DNA from: Drosophila pseudoobscura
Taxonomy: Eukaryota > Arthropoda > Insecta > Diptera > Drosophilidae
DNA: 64,000 nt
NCBI RefSeq assembly: GCF_009870125.1
Contig: NC_046681.1
Coordinates: 20,907,001-20,971,000 of the forward strand
Direction of reading: 5' to 3'
Shown here: piece by piece, positions 37,421 through 49,659 of the stretch
How the letters are laid out: each line of letters starts with the position of its first letter
Position numbering within the stretch: the stretch's first letter is position 1
Made by a program: the position numbers and the translations under genes
The notes under the pieces: generated by a model
The model's database searches: none
What the model was told of the DNA's origin: nothing
Seen by the model: the letters and a program-made list of their open reading frames with translations, nothing else

Positions 37421-40400
37421 ATGCTGCTTAGTGAGACCCACTTCTGGACGACGCTGCGAGATGAAGTGCGCATCAAGAGCAACGACTTGGGCGCGTTTCG
37501 GTACATGCGGCAGAAGGAGCAGGATCCGGACTTGACGGCGTTGGCCAAGCGGGACTACACCGAGAGGCGAAATGGTCTGGCCGTCCTAAAAAATAACAGT
37601 CGGAAGGCGGCTGGTCGCCTCAAGGATAATCTCAAGAAGCTGGAGGATCTACTACGTCAACACAAGGTTATCCATTCCGAGTGGCAGGATGCGGCACAGG
37701 TGCTGCTGCTCTTTGCCAATGGCATCATTGCGCACATTTGTGTCGACATCTACACGGGCGACATTCTGCGGATGGTCTTCGAGAAGTATCTAGTTGGCAA
37801 ATTGGCCGCCGAGGTCATTACCGATGGTGAGTGTGTGACAGGGTATAATCTACTTCGTGGTGTCCCTGGTAGTCGTGGATAGAGTATTACTGCTTCAATA
37901 TGGCAGTGGCACTTGTGCCCGTTGCTGCTGTCGTTGCAGCTATGGAGAAATTTGCATTTGCAACAAGTGCGACTACGTTTGCACTTTCCCACACCAACAC
38001 ACAGTAAAAGTCCCAGCCTCAGCCTAAGCCACACGCATGCACCGCAGCCATCACAACCATCACATGCATGTTCATGCAATTATTGTAATTTTTAATTAAT
38101 CTGCTTGCTTGTTTTGTTGGCCATAAATATGCGCCTCCCTCCACACCTTCACACTCCTCCACCCACCACACCACACACACAGCTCTTTCCATGTTTTGTT
38201 CGAGCCGCTCATTCAGCTTTGTCGATTGTGCTTTTTTGTTTTGTCGCTGGCTTTAGCATTTTTTACACGTTCCCACATCGTCTTGGCCTACAATACGAAC
38301 CAGCTGACGGTCGTGCATCTGCAGCGTCCCAATGCACGGTCGCAGGGGCCGGAGAAGATTGCCAACATGGATCCGCGCATATTTCATGTAATCATACCGG
38401 GCGCCACAGAGCGTAAGCTGTCACGCCATCTAACAGTGAATGGAAGCTTCGATCTGTTTGTGGTGTGGACGCAGTCCTCGCAGAACGAGGTGTATCCCTG
38501 GCGACCCACGGTCAGAGATCAGGATCGTGCCAACATTCATGTGTTCAAAATTAAGGGGTAGGTTATCCCTGTCTCCTGTAAGCATACTCGATTAATCACC
38601 CAATCCGATCTATCAGTTTGCAGCTGGAATCGATGGCCTACTGCTGGTCGGAAAACGATCCACTATGTGTGGACTTTCTGCGAAGCAGCGAGAGCCAGAT
38701 CATCACGTTGGAACAGAAAGTATCGCGCAAGGGTGAAATCAGCGCCGAGATTTGTTCCTATGAGCTGGCCACAGGGAAGATGCAACGCACCGCGATTACC
38801 TCCATCCCTATGGGCGCTCAGATCTGCTCTTTCGCCTTCAGCCCCGACCAGGAGAAGCTCTTCTTGGGTAGCATCGATCAAAACATTTGCCTGCACGATC
38901 TCGTCCTGCAGACCACCAAGTACGTGAATCAAATCGAGATTGTGCCCCACCAGTGTGCCTGGCACTGTGACTCCGCCATGCTCTGCGTGGCCAATGAGCG
39001 ATCTGTGCTGCAGTGCTTCGACCTGGCTTTGGCTACAATTGGCCATCAGTTGGTCAGCGAGAATGTGACGCCACTGAGCCTGCTGGATCTTTCGCACTAC
39101 TTTGTGGCACAGCCTACGCTGCTGCACATTGCCTTTAGTCGGAAGCCAGATTTGGGGAGCTTTACGCACACCTATGCCCAGACCGATTGCTTGCTTCTGC
39201 TGATCTACGAGCAGGGGCCGCTGGCTTGTATGCGCACCTTTGGTGGAGCTGGCATGCGAGGCGATATACACAACTCCGGACTCACCGCGGACGTCATAGC
39301 GGATAAGTACTTGCGACTGCAGCAGCCGGACCGAGCCGTGAATGTCCTGGCAGCTCTTAACTGGGAAACATATGGAGCCATGTGCCTGATAACCCTTCAC
39401 AAAATAGCCAACTATGTGTTTTTCGGCGGCGATCAACGGCGGCCGCGGATAGAGCTAATGGCCAGAGCTTTAAAAACCTTCGCACACACGCTGTCCGAGG
39501 AAACGAAGGACGAATTTAGTGATCAGGTGTACGATCTGAAGCGACGCTTTTGCTTCTTTCTGCTGCGGTAAGTTGCAGTTCAAGCAATGTTGTTTGTTGG
39601 CACTCATCAAAGCAATCTTTTCACAGAAAAAATCTGTTTGCCGAGGCCTTCGAAATCGCCCAGGATGTGGCGGACTATGATCTGTTTATGGATCTGTACA
39701 ATCTAACCAAGTGCATTACCAGTCTGGGCGAATTTGCTCAGGTGTCGTTCAGTCAGGCCGCTGCCATAATCCATGAGGAAGACCGTGCCAATGGCAATCT
39801 CAGCTTGACCTGTGATCTGCGCTCTGAATCCGCTTGCTCCCAGTCGACCTGCTCTGAGCTGTTGCGCACGGGCCAGGGTCAGCAAAACCAGCAGCAGGCC
39901 CTAAAGAATTATGTGCCACCTCTGCCATCGTTTAAGTCGAAAGTGTTCAATGCAGAGATGATCAAGATCAACATACCTAAGCCCGAGCTAAGGCCCCCAC
40001 TGCCCAAGCTAAGCATTGCAGCACATCCTCCAACTACATCTTTGGCGGGTCTATCCTTGAAGAGCGGTAGCCATCTGCAGACACCAGTGAAAAGCACCCA
40101 TTCGAATGGCAATGTTTGGTCCCAGGATGTGCCAGATCAAACGGTAGGCCTACCCATGACCAGCAGCCCGCCGCCCCGTCCTCAGCCTCCTCCGGCAATC
40201 CCTGAACAAAGCTCACAACTGGGTCTGTTCAATGCACCGCCCCCAGCGGCGGCTTACCAGCCCAAGTTCTACCAACACCCACTTGTGTCTGGCAACATAC
40301 CCGCCATGCTGCCCACGGTGTCCAGTGAAGAATATCAGAAGCGCTTGCTGCTCAAGAAACCAACAGCCTCTATACTGTCTAATCCGGCTGCCGCGCCTGT

Positions 40401-40892
40401 CAACGGCGAGGCGGTCACGCCCAGTGCCAAGTCTCAAACGGCTGAGAAGAACAAAGTCAAGTTCTCGGATACAATCCAAGTGGCAGTGGTCCCGGTAAGA
40501 TCTGCGGCGTCTTAATGACGAGTACTATGTTTACCTTGATGTTTTCCACTTTACCAGGAGATTCCTCGCAAGGAGAAACCAATGCCGCCGAAGCGAAATG
40601 GATACTCCAGACCGGTAGCACGACATCTGACTAATCCGAAAAAGGAGCTGGCCGACAGCCTGCCACTTTGTCATCCCCATGATGATTACTTAAAGGATTT
40701 CAATCCGATCAACACAAGTAGGTAAATGCGTTGCCAAAGAAGATCTTATAACTAAGGAGAAATTGATTCGTTTTAGATGTGACCAAGCCTCCGGCGCGTC
40801 GCCGCGAGGATGATCCGAAGCAGAGCAGCAGTAAAAATGCCAACTCTTCCTCATCGTCCTCCATCAAGGTGGTCCACTTTGGTGTGGTCTAA
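37421..40892 (+). CDS. frtz: Fritz / WDPCP, planar cell polarity effector
   Basis: Six exons: 37421-37826, 38257-38557, 38617-39567, 39627-40494, 40558-40717, 40777-40892; 933 residues. The N-terminus (LLSETHFWTTLRDEV..GAFRY), the middle RATERHL-like GATERKLSRHLTVNG, WPWxP-type VYPWRPTVRDQDRAN, the LAALNWETYGAMC and ARDLFMD-like VADYDLFMDL blocks, and the C-terminal VHFGVV ending all align with vertebrate WDPCP, which ends HFGLV. The first half is a WD40-type propeller and the second half is alpha-helical. A low-complexity Pro/Ser/Gln region follows at about 600-850. Fritz acts with Inturned and Fuzzy (CPLANE) in wing-hair placement and, in vertebrates, in ciliogenesis. All junctions keep frame with consensus sites. 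Confidence 0.93.
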
Positions 40893-41094
40893 TTGAATAA
40901 TTCATAGTGCAATTGCTAAGTTTATACCTTTTTGGCTTAGAGCTTCCGTCTTCCATTCATTTGTAACTACTGCCGTCCAACTTAGTGCAAAGCTTTAAAT
41001 AGGAAAGTTTTTTATGCATAGGTTCTCTCTATACTCTATACACACACAGGTTATTCATTAAATCTTAGCATTAAATGTTTGCCAAATTGCGAAG

Positions 41095-41756
41095 TTACTT
41101 TTTCTTGGTGCTCGCACCACCCATGCGCTCCAGTTCTGCCTTGAGGTCGAGCAGATCCCTGTCGGGCACATAGCGACGTTCCTCGCAGTCATCTGTGTGC
41201 TCCTGCACTGTCAGGCTCACACCTTCGGGTAAGGCAGCCTGGGCTATCCGCAGGAACTGAGGATAGACGGGGGCATCGACATTGCTCAGCTGCAGGCTGC
41301 GTTCGTAGGTAGTCAACTTGTATTCGGCCTCAATGACTGTGGAATTGGGACGCAGCCGCTGAACTTGGGTTTGCTGTGGCGGCAGGGCATAGCAGTCCGA
41401 CACATCGAGATCAAGATATTCGGCCACTCCGTGGAGGAAGCGTTGGTAACTCTCAAGCTGGGGATAATCATAGCCTTTGATTTGAACATTAAGGCTTTCG
41501 TACTGCGGGAATTTCGGCTTAAGTGACTGAAATCCACAAACAAATCGGTTACGTTTCGAAGAAAAGAGAAATGTTGCATCCAACCTCTAGGTAGTCCGGT
41601 TCATATACGCTGCCGCTGCTGCTTCTAACCGTCGTCGACGTTGGCTTAGCTAATTGCAGACCCACCCGCACACTTGGCAGTACCTAAAATATAAAAAGAG
41701 AGGCATTAACATATACCATTTAATACATTTAATCGTCTATTTACTCTTCGCAGCAT
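41095..41756 (-). CDS. mRpL48: Mitochondrial ribosomal protein L48
   Basis: Three exons: 41756-41745, 41683-41585, 41526-41095; 180 residues. The tiny first exon encodes only MLRR, then a Ser/Thr/Arg-rich presequence. The conserved S10-like fold begins around YESLNVQIKGYDYPQLESY and ends with LPEGVSLTVQEHTDDCEER, which aligns with human MRPL48 (SLPEGVRLSVKEHTEED). This is a large-subunit protein of the mitochondrial ribosome. It converges on frtz (202 bp between stop codons) and diverges from the TMEM87 gene. All three exon lengths are multiples of three, so skipping exon 2 would keep frame but lose the presequence. Confidence 0.92.
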
Positions 41757-42236
41757 TTTATAGCGATTTTTTGAGTCCGAGGTTATGTCACAACAGCTGT
41801 TTGAAATGTGGGTATATCGCTTATCGCACAAAAATACCGATACTATGTGTACAATTTCTGCTGTTCCGCTTATCGCACATAAAAAGAACCATTATACTTA
41901 TATTAAACATTAGAATAGAGCTGGGTGGAGACGGACTCAACCATGGATAACTCCACTAAACAAGGATGAATTTCGCGGGAGCAGTCTCACCTCACCTCCA
42001 CATGGACAGAAGTCCTGTTCTTCCAAGTTTGAAAATTTAAAAAAAATCTATGTAGTGATGGGACAAATCCAACTCTTCTTCTTTGGAGAGAAGCAAAACC
42101 ATCGATACTATCGATAGTGCCCTCGATGGCCCTTGACACCTCTAATTCCTAGGAGGAATAACATTCTTATTTATTTAGATTTTCTGCAAACATAAAAGTT
42201 AAAAATTGTCACGTAGCACAGAAAAACGGTATCAAA
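41757..42236. promoter_or_regulatory. Bidirectional promoter, mRpL48 / TMEM87 homologue
   Basis: A 480-bp gap between divergent start codons. It contains a perfect DRE (TATCGATA, 42109-42116), typical of fly housekeeping promoters, and two copies of 'cgcttatcgcaca' at about 41818 and 41867. Confidence 0.6.
42109..42116. promoter_or_regulatory. DRE (TATCGATA)
   Basis: A perfect palindromic DREF-binding core 121 bp upstream of the TMEM87 homologue's ATG, next to a second ATCGATA at 42101. Confidence 0.7.
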
Positions 42237-44607
42237 ATGCAGAATACGTGGACGCTTTTCGTAGTCGCGTTGGGGCTTATTTCAATCGTCTCGCGAACAG
42301 CCGCAAAGTCCGACCCCGGTATTGTCGATATCCAAGTCAACGCAGTAAGAATCCTTCTGAGAATCCAAGAAAATGTTCCAATCCGAACTACATGATCTGT
42401 TTGATACACTTTTCCAGGATATTCCATATATCAGGGAGCAGCGGCCACTTCTGGCGAACACCATGATCTTCGCGCAAAGTTAGTATTATTGCAACGTGTG
42501 TATATGAACGTGTGACGAATCCTTTTCCTAACCTACACCTCCCTTGTTTCCTATATTGCGTATTTTTTCTTCCTCTAGTTACGGGATGCACATCCAAGGC
42601 GGAGACAAATCTGACAATAACCTTTAAGCTGACGGAGCATCCTTGCATCTTTGATGACCGGATGGTAAACATTTCCCATTTCACATGCCTGTTGCCCAGA
42701 AACGTTGACTTATAGTTGTACATTTCTAGCTGCAACTAATCGCGGAGAACCCCACACAGCAGCAGAACTCGAGCATAAACAATGTTATCGTACAGGTAAC
42801 AAAGACCTATGCCTGCAACGGCTTGATTGTGTTGGTTGGAGACAAGCCGACGGAAGGAGTTCCGTCCACGCCGGAGCCGAAGCACCCTATGAAGGAAAAC
42901 AAGCATCCTCTATCGGTAATTTTTCCATGACTCAGCTCAAGTGCTAGACAGCAACTACTTGGCCATCTGGATATCACAAAAAAATATGTTTGCTTACATT
43001 TTTTGCGCTATCAGTCCAGAGTCGGCTTATCGTGTTCCTTTCTTTGGTTCGCTGTTTGGGTGTGTGCTCGCACATGCTGATTAAATGCTAGGCACTCAGT
43101 TGGGGAAATGTATCTAATTTCCTGCCTTTTCAGCCCACAACCAACTCGATTGTCAGCGTTAAGGAGGATGGCATATACGAGATCGAAGTGAACATAGCCC
43201 CGGGACAAGCGAATCAACAGTTCAATGCTATAGTTCACATTGAGTTTCTTGGACCGCACGGTTATATCTCAGCCATAGACTGGCCATTCAAACCAGTAAG
43301 ATATTATCACTTCATTTGTTCTGTTTAGCTTATACATAATTTGACTTGTTTGTTAGTTCTATCTGATCATGTGCATTGTTTACGTGATCTTTGGCATCAT
43401 TTGGCTGTTTGTTTCGTTTTCGCAATGGCGAGATCTATTGAGAATTCAGTTTTGGATTGGTGGCGTCATACTGCTGGGTATGCTGGAGAAGGCCTTCTTT
43501 TATGCCGAGTACCAGACCCTCAACAATACGGGATTGGCTGTGGAACACGCGGAGCTGGTTGCTGAATTTGTATCTTGTGCGAAGCGTACACTGGCTCGAA
43601 TGCTGGTGATCATTATGAGTCTGGGCTTTGGAATTGTCAAGTGAGTAGATTCTAACTAAATCTTGAACTACAAAGTACAAAGAAGTAAAATGTGATTATT
43701 TTAGACCTCGCTTGGGTCCCATGCTGCATCGGGTTGTGGGCGCGGGTGTTCTCTACTTTGTGCTGGCCTGTGTGGAGAGCTATTTGCGTATCACCAACGT
43801 GAAGAGTGATCGTAGCGAGTTGCTGGTGGCCAGCATTCCTCTTGCGGTTCTCGATACAGCTATCTGTTGGTGGATATTCACCTCCCTAGTGCAGACAACC
43901 AGGACGCTCAGGCTAAGAAGGTAAACGCTAGAATTCTTTGGCTATTAGAATGTTTACTGAGCTATTTATATTTTAGAAACATGGTGAAGCTATCGCTCTA
44001 TAGGCATTTCACCAACACGTTGATCTTTGCCGTTATCGCTTCCGTCATCTTCATGCTGTTTGCGTTGCGTTTGCGTAGAACTGAGAACTGTACGCCTGTG
44101 AGTTGTTGGTTAGCATGAGAGTGCCATGGGCAAAATTTTAACACATATATTCATGCTTCACTTAGGGTTGGCGTGATATCTGGATCGATACGGGCTTCTG
44201 GCACATGCTGTTCTCAGTGCTGTTGCTGGTTATTATGATACTATGGCGACCGACAAATAACAATCAACGCTATGCATTCACACCGCTGCTGGACAGTCCC
44301 GAGGACGAGGATGAAGAGGGTAAGTCATTCTAAACTTGAAATACACCATAAAGCTAATTTGCTTGATTCTTACCTTTCAGATGAGGAGGATCAGTTTGTA
44401 GCTGATACTTATGGCGTTAAAATGCGCGGTCAGAATGGCACGCCGAAGACATCGACAAATTCGCGCACAGCAACAACCACTGAAGAGGACGATTTGCGTT
44501 GGGTAGAGGAGAATATACCCTCATCGATGGCTGATTCCGCTCTGCCCGTGCTAGACTCGGATGAGGAAATCATCAATACTAAGTTCGAAGTTTCCAAAAT
44601 GCAATAA
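42237..44607 (+). CDS. TMEM87-family Golgi seven-transmembrane protein (CG17660-like)
   Basis: Ten exons: 42237-42344, 42418-42478, 42579-42664, 42730-42915, 43134-43295, 43357-43640, 43705-43920, 43977-44097, 44166-44319, 44381-44607; 534 residues. A signal peptide (residues 1 to about 23) is followed by a lumenal domain with paired cysteines. Seven hydrophobic helices begin at [19 protein letters not shown]; the conserved [11 protein letters not shown] and WWIFTSL blocks are present. An acidic cytoplasmic tail rich in DEED ends the protein. This is the architecture of TMEM87A/B (GOST family), Golgi proteins linked to endosome-to-Golgi traffic and mechanosensation. I believe it corresponds to CG17660 of D. 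melanogaster (from memory). All splice junctions are consensus and frame-keeping. Confidence 0.88.
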
Positions 44608-45160
44608 GCCGAGACTTTCGCTGGAACTAAGAGACTCTTAGCATATTTTTGTTGCACAATCTACATCCGAAATATGTATTGTATTTTTATTTTAATTTGA
44701 GAACGAGAGAACAAGGCAAGCTAAAGAAGGGAGAAATAATTATAATTGCTGGACAAAATTTTTGAAGCTCCACTGCTGCTGATCTGATCTTCCCCACTTA
44801 CGGTAAAACCCTCAAGTGTATTGAAATTGGCTGTGTCCGACGACGACTACACTGAATTGTGTTTGCTTTTTCAGCCAAGCTTTCTGGGCCGGTGTAAAAT
44901 ATTGTATGTAATCGTAGTTACTCTACTCACACGTTCTCCCTCTAAATAAATCTAGCTTATTCGTAATACCTAGCCTAAGTTGTAGATATCTATGCGACAG
45001 ACACTTAATTTATGAACCTTGAAAACCATTTCGAACGATACTTTTGATTACTTGAATACAATTGCTAACGTGTTAGTACATATATACATATATGTGTATA
45101 TATATATTGATGTCCCTCGCCTCTTTGTAAATAGCTGGTAACACAAAAAAATAAACGATA
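44608..45160 (+). other. 3' UTR of the TMEM87 homologue
   Basis: Non-coding and AT-rich, with polyadenylation signals near 44946 and at 45150-45155. Confidence 0.55.
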
Positions 45161-46407
45161 TATGTATAAATGTATTCTGTAATGGTACTTATGATAAAAA
45201 CCCAACTACGTCATCGGGTAAACACTTTTACTGAAACTAAAATACATTTGCAGATATTTGTATAAGCACAGACACACACACACACACACACACACACCTA
45301 ATCGTATTTAAATACAATTTTTGGTAGAACAGTTTACGATTTTTCATAAATAAATTCAATCGTATTGTATGCAATGAAGGTAGCCATATACCAAAAATCG
45401 GAATGTTTGTATGACTTTGCCCTTATCAGAATGCAGCGCATATCTGCGCTATCTCGTGGTAAGTCCCACCCCCCGACAGAATGACTGATCCAGCAGTGAT
45501 AAGGCGACAAATATGTTTCAATATTTATTTGTTTTCTTTCTGTATAAAATTTCTCCTTTGCCTTTGAAATGTTTCTTTAAAAAATATTAAGTAAAGAAAG
45601 GGTAAGGTATAATGTGCATTTTCTCAGTTAATACAAATACATAGCGAGTTTAGTAAATATATTTATGCTTCGAGCTCCTTATTGTTAAAATACACACACA
45701 CACACAGTCAAAAAGTCACAAAACAATTTATAAAACACATGATTTATTCGCGGAAGAGTTAAGAACAGGCTGCTGGCAAATGAAATGTATTGTTGGGAGC
45801 CATTTGCCGCGACTTCGATACAAATATGCATTATACAAATAAGATACAAATACTTATAGATACTGTCTTGAGGGCGGCGAAGTTGGCGTTTTGGCTGAAG
45901 TGTGAAATGTGGAGCGCAAATAACCATGATACTGTATGGATGGGAGCCTAGGTGTGGGTGTGGGTGTGGGAGACAGTGTGAAACGGGCGGGCAATTTACA
46001 TTAATATGTATCTGGTTTAACAATTTCTCTCATTTAACAAATTTACTGCCTAGAAATGCGTATTTAATATTTTAGTTTGTTTGTCTGCTTCTGCTGCCCA
46101 AAGTATACGCAGCCAAAATAGTGATCTGTTCTGGAAAGGGTGTAAGTATTAGGGAATTTAACGACTCTAATCAACGAAATATTACCCAAATGTGTATTAT
46201 GGTTTGTATAGCATTCGGGTAATATTTCGTGTACAGCAATTGGGCTAATTCACATATTTTTACATCCAATCATAAATCAGTATTCAAAGGTAACGTATAG
46301 ATCGGGCTATGGTAGGTGTATATTGAAATTGAATTATGAGGAGGCCACATTGAACGGGTGGGCCACGCCTAATGCTGGTGTTGATACCGCCTTCAGCCGC
46401 TCAGTTC
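45161..46407. other. Intergenic tract and cpb 3' UTR
   Basis: Holds an (AC)13 microsatellite at 45272-45297, a second shorter (AC)n run near 45692, and the presumed 3' UTR of minus-strand cpb at its right end. No gene seen. Confidence 0.5.
45272..45297. repeat. (AC)n microsatellite
   Basis: Thirteen AC units. Confidence 0.9.
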
Positions 46408-47590
46408 TCAGTTCGATTCGGGCTTGACGTTGCGCCTCAGTATTGCCGCGGCCAGGTCCTGCTTCATGGCCGCCTGCTGGCGTTGATCGGCCAGCGATTG
46501 TGTGCTGCGCAACCCATTCACAATGTCCTTGGTCTTGCCAAAGTAGATCTCGTTGAGTGTGTTTCGTATTTTGTTTTCCATCTCCTCCACCATCTTGCCA
46601 ATGTTGGCAATGTGCGGCGACGAGTCAGTGACGTTGGCGTCCTGCTCCGTCTGACGTGTCAGTGAGCCGCCCAAGTTCATGGTACCTGATCCCTGCTTGT
46701 TTGTCTGCAGCCACAGCATGGCCGTGGAGGTGAGCTTGTAGTGGGCAGTCCTTCCTGTGGTCTTCTCTTGAACCTCCACCACATGTATGGAGTCCCAGCA
46801 GCCACGAATCATTTTGCTACCATCACCAGCCTTCTTGATGAGTATCACAGCGGCAAACCCATGATCCAAGTCCCACAGATATACGGAGGATACACCACCC
46901 TCGTAGTACATCTCTCGATATTGATCAAAGGCGTAGTTGGCCTCAATTTCTAGTTTACGTAGGCGCTCCGAGGGCATTTGGCCATCCTCCAGTGGGGGGT
47001 AGTAGGAATTCGACCAGGGCGATCGGTAGGAGTCACCATCTCGATTGTAGTCGCACAGCAGATAGTCCTTTCCATGCTCCTTATCTTTGGCTATTTTGAG
47101 CGGCTGATCCACGGACGAGAGCAGATCCTCACATAAATCTGGAGCCAAGTCGATCAGGTCAATAAGGTTCTTCTCAATCTGCTGCGGCGGCAGTCGGCGC
47201 ATCAAATCCAAAGCGCAGTCCATTTGCATTTCCGACTAAAGAAAACAAAAGAAACGCGAAAAAGAGAAACTTAATTAGTCGAGTCGATAAAATTGAGTCA
47301 TTGCCGAATGCTGATAACCTCCGCAAACGTAATCCCCTGTGGGGATGAGTGCGACGCGACCGGTAAACGTAGGAGCCAGCCACGACTACCATATATGGGC
47401 ATTCTTTTAGGTCATAGGCTGCCGCCCCTATACCACCGCTGCACTCGCATCGTTTCGACTGAGAGCTACCATCATCGGTGATATATATATATCGTACGCG
47501 AAAGTCTTGATTATGGGGCGGAGGCACAATAACTGATCTTTTGTTGGCCTTTTTTGTTGTGTTGTTCATATCTCGACTATTACTCACCAT
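46408..47590 (-). CDS. cpb: F-actin capping protein, beta subunit
   Basis: The coding sequence is split so that exon 1 (47590-47588) contributes only the ATG, followed directly by a GTGAGT donor. Exon 2 (47235-46408) begins TCG GAA ATG and gives [18 protein letters not shown] onward. The total is 276 residues, the length of fly Cpb. The sequence is almost fully conserved along the CapZ-beta family, including [38 protein letters not shown] and [12 protein letters not shown], with the C-terminal tentacle helix at the end. With Cpa it caps actin barbed ends in the cytoplasm. The start methionine alone on exon 1 explains why the open frame of exon 2 appears to start two residues late. Confidence 0.97.
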
Positions 47591-47754
47591 TTTGAGGATT
47601 TTTCTGTTTTCCTTTTCGTCTATGTTATTGCTCTGTTATATTTACCCGCGCCTTGGTAAAGCAAATATTGAGTGCTTTCCTGTCTTAATTCTAACTATTA
47701 TTTCGTTTTTTTATTGCAATTTTATCACTAAAATTTACTTTTTTAGCTCATAGC

Positions 47755-47764
47755 AGTGTGACCA
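47755..47764 (-). promoter_or_regulatory. Motif-1 type site upstream of cpb
   Basis: TGGTCACACT on the gene's strand, about 165 bp before the cpb ATG. It is directly followed upstream by TATACCG repeats. Confidence 0.6.
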
Positions 47765-48295
47765 GTGGGATTCACCGATAGAATGTATTCAGAAATCTTC
47801 TAAAATATACCGACTCATTTTAAAAATATACCGTAAAAATACTGACGAATTACAAGTTGTATTATACATATTCCTCCTTTTTGATCTTCCGTCGAGTATT
47901 ACTAGCTAGATAGATCCACAAGCCACATAATCTCATTTTAAGTACGTTTGTTTTTATTGTATTGTGTCGAAAAAAAGGTTTAAACAAAAAAGGTCAACAA
48001 AAAACAGTGGCAAGTCAACCGGAGTGTGGGCATTTTTATACCCTGTTTCATTAGTTAATTAGGAGGATGCTGTTTTTAAGCTCTTTTAAATAATTAATAA
48101 AGACCGTTTCTCAGGTTGATATGATACCTATTCTAAGTCTCTGAAAGAAGACAATAAGTTGCAATAATTGAAATAGCTTCAATACAGACTGACTAGTTTC
48201 TACATATATTGGAAGTTGAGATGAAAAACATTTTCTGAATTCTATAATATCCATTTCCAGGGTATAAAGATCCGCGCCATGTTGAGGGACAATGC
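47755..48295. repeat. Dispersed repeat, copy C, abutting the cpb promoter
   Basis: It begins with the motif-1 site and TATACCG units (47806, 47828). Then come 'ctgacgaatt', 'tattactagctagatag' (about 47898), 'aaaaacagtgg' (about 48000), 'agactgactagtttctacat' (about 48186) and 'gatccgcgccatgttgaggga' (about 48269). This is the same order as copy A, and copy D shares its first half. Confidence 0.65.
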
Positions 48296-48685
48296 CGCTC
48301 GATTTCTCGGCACATGAGTCTTGCCAATGTTGCCAGCAACGTAAAAAACGTAGGTGAGTATGAAATGTATGGACATTGTTGAGCTGAAAAAGGACATTGT
48401 GGCGAGTAAAAATCCCATAGGGAAAATCCCAAAAAGTCCCACCAAACTTGAGCACCAAAAAGAAATTGTTTGAAAGTGAGCGAGCGAAAAGGATTTAAAT
48501 GCAATCCTTTAGAATAACTGATGCACGGAAGAGAGTAAAAGTTTAAAAAAACCTGCCGATGCTGCCGGATCGATACTGCATCCAGGATCGCGTGCATCGC
48601 GCCAGCAGTTTGTTGTTTGGCACCCCTATTGATCTTTTCCATTGACTATTTTTTCTTGGTTCTTCCTTTATAGCTACAAACTGCT

Positions 48686-49482
48686 ATGCCGCGATCCCCA
48701 ACTCTTACCCCGCCAGGTAAAGTTATTAAACTATTATTTATTCATTTACTTTATTTATCTCTTCGCTTTATTTTAGCAGTTCCGTCCCTCCGGTGGCCAG
48801 GAAAACCTTTTGCCGACCATCGTTTACCAGAGACTTCAAACTTCTGCTATTCCGGTTCATTTGAGCGAGTGTGCGCTAGATGACGGCTGTCCACTCCAGG
48901 CGCCCGACCGGCTGACATCGCGAACTTCCCGCCGGATTCTGCACGCGGGGCCACGATGCCATGATGCCACGATGCTCCTCTCGGGACATGATTCTGCGCG
49001 CAAGGCTGTGGTCTTTGGCCTGTGCGACCTTTGAGTCCAGCCATTGCCATGGTCCTCTTCCTTGCGTCCCACGGTACCTACTCCGCGGGTGATTCCTCCG
49101 AAGCTCCTCGTCCGTTCTGGAGTTCCAAGGGATATGTTCCTGGCTGGATTGTGGCAACCACTGGCTGTCTTGCTGCTGGCCATAGACATTGTGTCGCTGC
49201 TATATCGCTATGGGCTTCAGCTTCGAGACGCGTAAGTAAATCAGTATATAATTGTATATACATATATATTAAAATATATCTTCCTTCATAGAGGACTTAT
49301 TTCCCCACGCAAGACCGAATCCCAGTCAGACAGAATCGTAATCCAGCAGGACAGAAGCGATCCTTTGCAAGAGCCCAAATCTAACAAGCCGCCGCATCTT
49401 TTGACTTGGCCATCGACAACTATCTCAAGGACTTTGGCCATGGCAACCAAGGAGCAGCTGCGCTGTCTACTAGACTCTAGAT
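48686..49482 (+). pseudogene. Unrecognised membrane-protein gene remnant, left arm
   Basis: An ATG at 48686 opens MPRSPTLTPP before a GTAAAG donor; an acceptor is at 48776. The most protein-like frame of the second exon runs LLPTIVYQRLQTSAIPVHL to VVFGLCDL, meets TGA at 49032-49034, and continues in frame with a transmembrane-like [20 protein letters not shown] before a GTAAGT donor at 49232. The acceptor at 49291 continues the frame ([11 protein letters not shown]) to TAG at 49482. Another frame of this last exon looks more natural at its end (FDLAIDNYLKDFGHGN) after a TAA. The stop and frame conflict suggest a decaying gene, or a transcript whose role is not coding. The family is not recognised. 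Confidence 0.4.
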
Positions 49483-49659
49483 AGATCTCGTTGTTGTTAG
49501 GTTTAAGGATACATGCATATGTACCTCTATACATTTAGATAGTAGATATATGTAAATGTAATCCACTTGTTTATTTATTTATACTAAGTTATGTTATGAT
49601 GAATAAAACTATTGAATAATCATCCTTGCTGTATCCTGTATCGGGGAAACTATCCCAAC

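Noticed and set aside
38663-39436. 257-codon minus-strand frame opposite frtz exon 3
   Set aside because: A shadow of the strongly conserved frtz coding sequence on the other strand.
48857-49189. 110-codon minus-strand frame in the left palindrome arm (and its mirror)
   Set aside because: Low hydrophobicity and no splice context. The plus-strand reading has splice sites and a membrane helix, so I preferred it, though neither is proven.
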